DNA from: Ruminococcus sp.
GTDB lineage: Bacteria; Bacillota; Clostridia; Oscillospirales; Ruminococcaceae
Reading direction: 5' to 3'
DNA: 64,000 bases
Assembly (NCBI GenBank): GCA_015066785.1
Contig: SVNT01000002.1
Span: forward strand, 186,001-250,000
Each line of letters begins with the position of its first letter. Position 1 is the stretch's first letter. Under the pieces are notes generated by a model that saw nothing but the letters and a program-made list of their open reading frames with translations, made no database searches and was not told the DNA's origin. Both the position numbers and the translations under genes were made by a program. Positions 35,806 through 42,160 of the stretch are shown one piece after another.

Positions 35806-35857
35806 TAGGTACTTAGCTCACGGTATTAAACACATTAACAGTTTAATAATGTAAAAA

Positions 35858-35889
35858 CAGCCACGGTAGAAATACCGTGGCTTTTTTAT
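35858..35889 (+). terminator. pilA terminator
   Basis: AGCCACGGTA, GAAA tetraloop, TACCGTGGCT and TTTTTT. Confidence 0.94.
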
Positions 35890-35892
35890 TTA

Positions 35893-36640
35893 CGGCGGTG
35901 AGGTTTTTCGCTTTGCGACCTACTTTCCGTATGAGGTAAGTTTTGTCAAGGGGATTGCGCTCTGCGGCGGTGAGCCACCGCTGGCGAGCGTGACGCACAA
36001 GTTAAATAGAGTAAGTTTATCCGCTCGGTGACTTTACAAATGTTTGTCGGAAGAATGGCTCGGCGGCGGCGCCTCGCCGCTTTCGCTCGCGCAATACTGC
36101 GTATTGCTCCCGCGACCTACTTTTTGTTTCGCAAAAAAGTAGGCAAAATGCGACTGCTCGCCGCAGAGCTTTTTCTTTGGGCGTCGGAATTTTTTCTGCT
36201 GAATAAAAATTGTAGTCGTCGCTACTGTTTTGAGGAGCATAACAATAAAATTTTCCCCGCCGACGTTGCGGCGGTTGAAAATGTTGTCGCTATATTCGTG
36301 CGAGAGAACAATTGTCCCGCGCCCTTAGCTAGCCCTGCCAATGCGCCCGCACGAAATCTTCCCAACCCGCACTAATTTATCTTGCCGACTAGCAAGAAAA
36401 ACGATGTAACTGATTTAACCGCATAAGAGAGATAACTCCCGATAAAATATTTTTTACTGCCTCTTGCGGAAAAATATACAACGATTTTTTGTTAAAGTGA
36501 GCGTATGCGAACGGTATCACAAAAAATCGTAAGCCCTCTGCAAGAGTGTGTCTTTGATACTTTCTGCACAAGCAGAAAGTATATCCTCTGCGGTGGCTCA
36601 CCGCAAAAAAGGGTACTGAATTTTTCAGTACCCTTAAACT
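35893..36640 (+). repeat. Mosaic hairpin repeat, family 1, copy C
   Basis: Between pilA and a convergent gene. It opens with fragments (GCGGCGGTGAGG, CGACCTACTTTCCG) and the GCGGTGAGCCACCGC palindrome with GGCGAGCGTGACGCAC end module (35961-36040). It lacks the first GGGTACTG hairpin. The core has the alternative stem CCTACTTTTT...AAAAAGTAGG, an extra stretch of about 80 bases (36165-36247) not in A, B or D, the CCGCCG/CGGCGG stem, the TTAGCTAGCC block, the ACGATTTTTTGT/ACAAAAAATCGT pair and the ATACTTTCTGC tail. It ends in the GGGTACTG hairpin (36606-36636). Confidence 0.85.
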
Positions 36641-36641
36641 T

Positions 36642-37379
36642 TTATTCTTCTGCTTCAACCGCAGTGCCGCCAAGCTTTGCCTCGTAATCCGCAAAAAGCT
36701 CGTCGATGCGGTCTCTCGTCTTGTAGGAAACATCTGCGAGTTTTCCCTCGCCGCCGAAGATTTCCTCACACTCGGCAAACGCCTTGGAGATGGAATCCTT
36801 CATCTTTCCGAGAAGACCCTCATCAGTTCCCGCAAATGCAACCGCCATATCGAAGATACGCTGTGCAGTCTGCTCTGCGCCCCAGTAGCCGTCCTCGTCA
36901 AACTCGTCAAGACCGACTTCCTTGAGAGCCTCTTCCGAAAAGACGATGTTGCCGTCCTTGTCAACGGAGAGATTGTAGTTAGCGTCACTCTCGTCGGGGA
37001 GCTGACCGATTTCAGCCTTGTCGCCCTGCTTGTTGAGGAGCATCTTCAGAAGATTCTTGAACTGCGAAACCTTGTCCTGCGACTCAGCAAGGAGTCTTGT
37101 TACAGTTTCAACATCGTAGGAATAGAGCTTTTCTTCTGTGCTTTCGTTTTCCTCTGTTGCTTTTTCAGCCTTCTTTTCAGCCTCAACCGTCGGAGCTGTC
37201 TTGTCCGTCACCAGAGTTGTCGGGCTGTAAGTACCTGCGTCAAGCGTCGCTGTCGGCTCTGAAACGAAACCGTCTGTGGTTGTGGTCGTTTTCTTTTCGG
37301 TGGTGTCTGCCGTCGTGGTCTTCGCCGCCGTATAGCCGTTCACTGCGTTGGTATAGCCTGTGATACCGTTTATAGCCAT
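36642..37379 (-). CDS. Hypothetical protein, helical C-terminal domain
   Basis: 245 residues, not recognised with certainty. Residues about 1-80 are a low-complexity Thr/Glu/Lys-rich region (AAKTTTADTTEKKTTTTTDG); the C-terminal 160 residues are acidic and helical with VTRLLAESQDKVSQFKNLLKMLLNKQ and FDMAVAFAGTDEGLLGKMKDSISKAF. The last part loosely recalls DUF5610-type proteins. There is no signal peptide. Start ATG 37379 follows AAAGGAGGT at good distance. Repeat C abuts its stop. Confidence 0.6.
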   Translation of the reverse strand: MAINGITGYTNAVNGYTAAKTTTADTTEKKTTTTTDGFVSEPTATLDAGTYSPTTLVTDKTAPTVEAEKKAEKATEENESTEEKLYSYDVETVTRLLAESQDKVSQFKNLLKMLLNKQGDKAEIGQLPDESDANYNLSVDKDGNIVFSEEALKEVGLDEFDEDGYWGAEQTAQRIFDMAVAFAGTDEGLLGKMKDSISKAFAECEEIFGGEGKLADVSYKTRDRIDELFADYEAKLGGTAVEAEE

Positions 37380-37442
37380 ATACATAACCTCCTTTTTATG
37401 CTTTTTATGGTATAATATATATCGGCACAAGTATGGATTTCT

Positions 37443-37694
37443 TTATCCCTTTTTGCACAGAATTTTTATCATTGAGATTTTTTCTCCGTCACGCTCTGCG
37501 TCTTCAAAGCAGGGGACGAATACCAATGTCCCGCCAAGACGCTCGTTTGCGATGGCGCAGGCCTTCAGCGCCTGATTTACCGCCCCCGCACCTATGCAGG
37601 AGAGCGTAGCCGTATCACCGTCGGAAATCGCCATGTGGATTGCCCCTGCGAGCGACGACGGCACGGATTTTGATGACACACGGAATTCCTTCAT
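37443..37694 (-). CDS. spoVS: Stage V sporulation protein S
   Basis: 83-residue Alba-like protein; SpoVS is needed for late sporulation in Bacillus and may bind nucleic acid. Conserved core visible: FRVSSKSVPSSLAGAI, IGAGAVNQALKACAIAN and VFVPCFEDAERDGE, the normal family order. It begins 4 bases after the ymdB stop, matching the ymdB-spoVS order known in Bacillus. Confidence 0.92.
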   Translation of the reverse strand: MKEFRVSSKSVPSSLAGAIHMAISDGDTATLSCIGAGAVNQALKACAIANERLGGTLVFVPCFEDAERDGEKISMIKILCKKG

Positions 37695-37698
37695 TCTA

Positions 37699-38463
37699 TC
37701 ACCTCAGTATAATTCTTTCGATACTGCGTGCTTTTCCGCATTTCTCGTCGAAGTCAACGACCACGCCGTTTAAAAAACATGGGTTTTTCGACTCCGCAAA
37801 CATTACGGGGTAGCGGAAACGCAGTTTTTCCACGGCGATTTCTGTTTCTACGCCCAGCACGGAAAGCTCAGGCCCCGTCATGCCGACATCGGTGATGTAC
37901 GCCGTGTGTGAGCCTAGGATAATTTCGTCGGCGGTCTGCACGTGGGTGTGCGTTCCGAGGACAGCGGTGACCTTCCCCGTGAGGTAGTGGCCCATTGCCT
38001 TTTTCTCGGCGCTTGCCTCTGCGTGAAAGTCGACGATTATATTCGGCGTGTCGATTTCTTCTAGTATAGCGTCAATGCAGGTGAACGGGTTGTCGAGGGA
38101 GTCCATATACGTCACGCCCTGAAGATTTATCACCGCCAGAGAAAACCGCCCGAAATCGAGGGTGCATACCCCCTTGCCGATTACCCCGTCGGGATAGTTC
38201 GCAGGCCGCAGGATTATGTCGTTTTCGTATATCCCTACCGCCTCACGCCGCTTGAACGAGTGGTTGCCCGTCGTGATTGCGTCAACCCCGTTGCTCAGCA
38301 GAAAATCAGCGCTCTGGCGGGTAATGCCGTTGCCCTCTGCGGAGTTTTCCCCGTTGACGATAGTTATGTCAATGCCGTAGTCCTTTTTTATGCCGTAGAG
38401 CTTCGAGGCGAAGAAGTCACAGCCCGAAGCACCGACAATATCTCCGACAAAAAGAAGTTTCAT
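37699..38463 (-). CDS. ymdB: YmdB-family metallophosphoesterase
   Basis: 254-residue member of the TIGR00282/YmdB family, which has cyclic-nucleotide phosphodiesterase activity and affects biofilm and sporulation choices in Bacillus. Metal-site motifs are complete: FVGDIVGASG, VNGENSAEGNGI, TTGNHSF, IVDFHAEASAEKKAMG and GTHTHVQTAD, then TDVGMTGP. Cotranscribed with spoVS. Natural substrate here is unknown. Confidence 0.93.
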   Translation of the reverse strand: MKLLFVGDIVGASGCDFFASKLYGIKKDYGIDITIVNGENSAEGNGITRQSADFLLSNGVDAITTGNHSFKRREAVGIYENDIILRPANYPDGVIGKGVCTLDFGRFSLAVINLQGVTYMDSLDNPFTCIDAILEEIDTPNIIVDFHAEASAEKKAMGHYLTGKVTAVLGTHTHVQTADEIILGSHTAYITDVGMTGPELSVLGVETEIAVEKLRFRYPVMFAESKNPCFLNGVVVDFDEKCGKARSIERIILR

Positions 38464-38553
38464 AAAAACACCTCATTCCTATAATCAGTATACACAAACG
38501 GCGGATTTTTTGCAATAATATAAAGGAGATTTCGCAAATGCAGAAGAAAACTC

Positions 38554-38582
38554 TTGCAATTATCGGAAAATTATGCTAGAAT
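38554..38582 (+). promoter_or_regulatory. Promoter of the riboswitch-controlled exchanger
   Basis: TTGCAA (38554-38559) and TAGAAT (38577-38582), spacer 17. A GCTAGA/TTCTAGC inverted repeat overlaps the -10 region (38575-38592) and could be an operator. Confidence 0.6.
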
Positions 38583-38630
38583 ATTTCTAGCAAAAACCCA
38601 AAATAAAAAAGACCCGGCAATAATCGAGCC

Positions 38631-38767
38631 AAAAAAGGGAGTAGCGGCACACATGACGACGATGTGTGTTTACGATGGCGACATTACCGATAGAAATATC
38701 CGTATCGTAATTAAACTGCAAGACTTTTACTGTCATCTTCTTGATAGTGGGAGGCTTGCTTTTTTTA
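38631..38767 (+). promoter_or_regulatory. yybP-ykoY-type (Mn2+) riboswitch with terminator
   Basis: The segment AAAAAAGGGAGTAGC (38631-38645) carries the GGGAGTAG signature of yybP-ykoY aptamers, and the matching 3' side is GCAAGACTTTT (38718-38728), where AAAAG and CTTTT would form P1. Local stems such as CACACATGACGACGATGTGTG and TACGAT/ATCGTA lie between. The 3' strand overlaps a terminator, GCAAGAC ... CTTGC plus seven T (38718-38767), so aptamer and terminator exclude each other. Family members sense Mn2+ and turn on metal exporters, which fits the downstream gene. Confidence 0.75.
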
Positions 38768-38791
38768 AGGGTCGGAAAGAAGGTACACTCT

Positions 38792-39739
38792 ATGGAACTT
38801 TTTCTCAACATCCTGCTGTTGATTGCAGGATTTGCGCTTCTTATCAAGGGCGCAGATTTCTTCGTTGACGGTGCATCGGGGATTGCCGACAAATTCGGTA
38901 TTCCGCAGATTATCATCGGACTGACGATAGTAGCATTAGGAACAAGCGCTCCCGAGGCTGCTGTAAGTATCACGGCGGCATTCAACCAGAACACAGGCGT
39001 GGCAATAGGAAATGTCATCGGAAGCAACATACTGAATATTTTCATAATACTCGGCGTCACTTCCTGCATAACCCCCCTTACCGTGCAGAAGAATACCCTC
39101 AGGTATGAAATCCCGTTTGTAATCTTCATCACAGCTCTTCTTGTTGTTATGGGCGGACTTCTCGGAGAGCTCGGACTTATAGCAGGAATTATCCTCCTTG
39201 CTGTTTTTGCAGTATTTTTCGTTTATCTTATCCGTACATCCAAAAACGGTGGTGGCGAAGAAGAAAGCGAAGAACCCAAGAAGAAAAAGCCCGTATGGCT
39301 CCTTATTCTTATGACGCTCCTCGGTCTTGCGGGGATTATCCTCGGAAGTGACTTCACAGTTGACGGTGCAACGGTAATCGCAAAGACCTTTGGTATGAGC
39401 GACAGACTTATAGGCCTTACAATCGTTGCCCTCGGAACATCTCTCCCCGAGCTTGTGACGTCAATCGTTGCAGGGAAAAAAGGCAACTCCGACATTGCAG
39501 TGGGTAACATCGTCGGAAGTAACATCTTCAACATCCTTTTTGTACTCGGTCTTACAGCAGTAATCTGCCCGATACCTTACGAGCCGAAATTCGTTATCGA
39601 CGGAATTATCGCAATTGCGGCGGCAATTCTCCTCCTCCTCTGCATAATCTTCGATAAGGAAAAGAAGATAAGACGCTGGGGCGGTATAACAATGCTCGTG
39701 TGCTACGCAGGATACTTCGTGTATCTTATTATGGGCTGA
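38792..39739 (+). CDS. CaCA-family cation exchanger (YrbG type)
   Basis: 315-residue sodium/calcium-exchanger family protein with about ten TM segments. Both alpha repeats are clear: GLTIVALGTSAPEAAVSI with GNVIGSNILNIFII, and GLTIVALGTSLPELVTSI with GNIVGSNIFNILFVL. A charged loop (GGGEEESEEPKKKK) lies between the halves. Start ATG 38792 with AAGAAGG upstream; an in-frame TTG at 38741 lies in the terminator. The yybP-ykoY-type leader suggests Mn2+ or Ca2+ efflux as its job. Confidence 0.92.
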   Translation: MELFLNILLLIAGFALLIKGADFFVDGASGIADKFGIPQIIIGLTIVALGTSAPEAAVSITAAFNQNTGVAIGNVIGSNILNIFIILGVTSCITPLTVQKNTLRYEIPFVIFITALLVVMGGLLGELGLIAGIILLAVFAVFFVYLIRTSKNGGGEEESEEPKKKKPVWLLILMTLLGLAGIILGSDFTVDGATVIAKTFGMSDRLIGLTIVALGTSLPELVTSIVAGKKGNSDIAVGNIVGSNIFNILFVLGLTAVICPIPYEPKFVIDGIIAIAAAILLLLCIIFDKEKKIRRWGGITMLVCYAGYFVYLIMG

Positions 39740-39743
39740 TAAA

Positions 39744-39957
39744 CCCGTACAGAAGTTTATGTATATTGAGGAAAACCCTTTTGAAAAAGTTTTTTCCTCA
39801 AACTCCTTTCCTAAAACTTTAAATTCAAAAATACTCCCACAGGTTATATACCCTGTGGGAGTATTTTTAGCTTAAAAGTCTTTGAAGGGGAGTACGAGGG
39901 GAACCTTTCTTCAGAAAGATTCCCCTCGAAATACATATAAGCCTTCTGTACGGGCTT
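39744..39957 (+). repeat. Palindromic repeat, family 2, copy 1
   Basis: Ends are inverted copies: CCCGTACAGAAG-TTTATGTAT (39744 on) and ATACATATAAG-CCTTCTGTACGGG (to 39957). Inside are three hairpins: GAGGAAAA...TTTTTTCCTC (39770-39800), ACTCCCACAGG/CCTGTGGGAGT with ATTTTT (39833-39867, a good terminator for the exchanger), and GAGGGGAAcCTTTC/GAAAGaTTCCCCTC (39896-39928). A shorter related copy is at 53336-53470. Confidence 0.75.
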
Positions 39958-39960
39958 TAC

Positions 39961-40401
39961 TCAGAAAAGTGAAAGCCAGAGGTAGCAGAGTCCCAGTGAC
40001 GAGGATATTCCGAAAACAAGTCCCAGAACGCAGGTCATAACGGCGTATCTGTCGAAAACCCTTTTAAGCCGTTTGTGCAGGAATACCGTCCTCGCCTCGC
40101 CCTTGCGGTAGAATTTATCCTCGCTCAGTCCTTCCGACGGGAAGATGCAGGGGTATCTTTCGCCCCCAATAAGATAGAACGCAACCTTCATTTTTCTGCC
40201 CTCGGGAGTATCGGTTCCGTCGCATTCTGCTTTCTTCCGTGACGATGTTACAAGGAGCGTGCATGCCACAAGAAAGAACAGCGCCAGCAGGAGCGAAACC
40301 ACACAGAGAACAGCGAGCGCTATCAGGATAACAACGGTGCGGTCGACCTGAAAAATTATTCCCAGTAGCAACAGAATAGCTATAATGATTATTACTTCCA
40401 T
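39961..40401 (-). CDS. Hypothetical membrane protein
   Basis: 146 residues, not recognised. Two adjoining N-terminal hydrophobic segments (about 2-20 and 24-52), a polar middle (SRKKAECDGTDTPEGRKMK, FPSEGLSEDKFYRKGEARTV), and a C-terminal TM (YAVMTCVLGLVFGISSSLGLCYLWL). GGAGG stands 6 bases before ATG 40401. It follows a lipoprotein gene on the same strand but a hairpin separates them. Confidence 0.65.
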   Translation of the reverse strand: MEVIIIIAILLLLGIIFQVDRTVVILIALAVLCVVSLLLALFFLVACTLLVTSSRKKAECDGTDTPEGRKMKVAFYLIGGERYPCIFPSEGLSEDKFYRKGEARTVFLHKRLKRVFDRYAVMTCVLGLVFGISSSLGLCYLWLSLF

Positions 40402-40423
40402 CTGCAACCTCCGAATATCAGAA

Positions 40424-40456
40424 AAGCCGCTTCGCTCAGGAAACGGCTTTTTATAA
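40424..40456 (-). terminator. Terminator of the lipoprotein gene
   Basis: On the minus strand AAAAGCCG pairs with CGGCTTTT around a loop of about 14 bases, just beyond the stop at 40459. The plus strand also has a T run, so it may work both ways. Confidence 0.7.
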
Positions 40457-40458
40457 TT

Positions 40459-41316
40459 TTATTCCATTTCAGCCGCTACCGAGAAGAGCTTCATCATAAG
40501 AATGAGTCCCATTTCGTCGGAAGTAACTTCCTTGTAGCCCTGAGGAAGTTCAAATGCTGTTGCGTCGGGTTCGTCGCAGAATTCAACCTCAAACACAGCG
40601 AGGGTTTCCTTGCCGGTTTCGTCTGTCTGCTTTACATACTTGATGTTAGCGTGAGCGTCGAAATAGTATCTGAGTGTTGTTTTGAGAGTTGTTCCGTCTT
40701 CGTTTTCAACAGGCTCGCCCTCGTATTCTTCGTAGATGTACTTTTCGCCGTTGATTTCCTCTATGCCCGAGTCAAGCATTTCGGGGAATTCTGTTCCGTC
40801 TTCTCCGCCTGCGGAAATGAATTCGTCAATTCCGCCATCGTCAACGAATGAGTCGTCAGCGTCTTCCGAAAGCTCCTTGCTGTACGATGCTGTTGCGTCG
40901 TCAATCATGTATGTATATCCGTCACACACGATTGTAACGATGTCAACCTTACCTGCAATGTTCATCTTGAGGTAAGCGTTCTGACCGAACTTTTCCATTT
41001 CAATTTCTGTTGATACGCCGTCTTCTTCCATTTCAGCGTATATCTTTATGTTTCCTTCTTCCCATTCGCTCATCTTTGCTGAAAAAGCGTGTGCCCAGGG
41101 GCCGTCAGCTATTGAATCGTACACTTCTTCGATGGTAGGCTCTTTTGTTTCTGCCGCCGTTGTTGTTGTTTCTGCTGTGGTTGTTTCTTCGGCAACAGTT
41201 GTTGTTTCTGCTGTGGTTGTTTCCGTTTCAGCAACGGGAGCGTTCTTTTCTGTACAGCCTGTCATAGCCATTGTGAGCATCGACAAAGCCGCAACAAGTG
41301 CAAAAATCTTCTTCAT
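40459..41316 (-). CDS. Secreted lipoprotein with Thr/Glu linker
   Basis: 285 residues. A lipoprotein signal (KKIFALVAALSMLTMAMTGC, lipobox AMTGC) is followed by a Thr/Glu/Ala linker (residues about 28-60, repeats of AETTT) and a folded domain of unknown type with alternating strands (VSTEIEMEKFGQNAYLKM, YTYMIDDATASYSKEL, TLRYYFDAHANIKYV). Similar folded parts in Clostridia resemble LolA/outer-layer carrier-like lipoproteins, a loose analogy. Start ATG 41316. The 200 bases upstream hold only a promoter. Confidence 0.8.
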   Translation of the reverse strand: MKKIFALVAALSMLTMAMTGCTEKNAPVAETETTTAETTTVAEETTTAETTTTAAETKEPTIEEVYDSIADGPWAHAFSAKMSEWEEGNIKIYAEMEEDGVSTEIEMEKFGQNAYLKMNIAGKVDIVTIVCDGYTYMIDDATASYSKELSEDADDSFVDDGGIDEFISAGGEDGTEFPEMLDSGIEEINGEKYIYEEYEGEPVENEDGTTLKTTLRYYFDAHANIKYVKQTDETGKETLAVFEVEFCDEPDATAFELPQGYKEVTSDEMGLILMMKLFSVAAEME

Positions 41317-41397
41317 TGTTTTCTCTCCATAATAAAATTCCGCCGTTTGTTCCCCGTTGGTGTATGGCGGCGGTGCCGTTACACCGACTTTAAACAC

Positions 41398-41426
41398 ATT
41401 ATACTTTACATTTCGGATAAATTCAA
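41398..41426 (-). promoter_or_regulatory. Promoter of the lipoprotein gene
   Basis: Minus strand TTGAAT (41426-41421) and TATAAT (41403-41398) with a 17-base spacer, about 80 bases before the start codon. A GCGGCGG...TTACACCG stretch follows in the leader. Confidence 0.7.
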
Positions 41427-41514
41427 GCAAAGTGGCTTTTATTCGGAGTTTCCGCCAATCGTATTCCCCCTGTTGCCGTAAATTTATAGCAATTACACAA
41501 ACAAAACGCCTTAT

Positions 41515-42160
41515 TTCGCACTCTGCGGCAGGCGAACCGCCTGGGGCAAGCGTGACGCACGGATAAAACAGATTTACTTTATCCGCTCGGTGACGATACA
41601 AGCGTTATGCCAGAGAGCTTTCGCACTCTGCGGAGTGCGACCTACTTTTTGTTTCGCAAAAAAGTAGGCAAAATGCGACTGCTCGCCGCAGAGGCTACAT
41701 TTTCCCCGCCGACGCTGCGGCGGTTGAAAATGTTGTCATTATATCCGTGCGGGATAACAAATGTCCCGCGCCATTAGCTAGCCCTGCCAATGCGCCCGCA
41801 CGGAGTATTTTCAACCCGCACTAGTACCAGCAAGAAAAACCGATGCGACTGATTAAACCGCATAAGAGAGATAACTCCCGATAAAATATTTTTTACTGCC
41901 TCTTGCGGAAAAGTATACAACGATTTTTTGTTAGAGTGAGCGTATGCGAACGGTATCACAAAAAATCGTAAGCTCTCCGCAGGAGCGCCCCTTTGCTTTC
42001 TTTCCGTGCGTACGGAAAGAAAGTCGTCGGGAGCGGAGGAACTCCGCGCGAGACGAAACAAACATAAAAGGGTACTGAAAATCTCAGTACCCTTTTCTTT
42101 TAATCTATCATTTGTATAGTTACCGTGCGGACAAAGTAAATTTACTTTGCCTGTGTGTTA
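41515..42160 (+). repeat. Mosaic hairpin repeat, family 1, copy D
   Basis: Left end: GGCAGGCGAACCGCCTGGGGC palindrome region and GGCAAGCGTGACGCAC with TTTATCCGCTCGGTGACG (41521-41600). It shares the GCACTCTGCGGAGTGC 5' module with copy A, the CCTACTTTTT/AAAAAGTAGG stem with copy C and the CTTTCTTTCCGTGCGTACGG tail with copy B. The GGGTACTG hairpin is at 42068-42097. The right end (42100-42160) is the inverted end module (ACCGTGCGGACAAAGTAAA ... TGTGTGTTACGCC) and covers the last codons and stop of the dehydratase activator gene. Confidence 0.87.

Noticed and set aside
38538-38579. Thirteen-codon ORF with AAAGGAG ahead of the metal riboswitch
   Set aside because: The -35 and -10 boxes of the exchanger promoter lie inside it, so it is probably chance; kept only as a remark.
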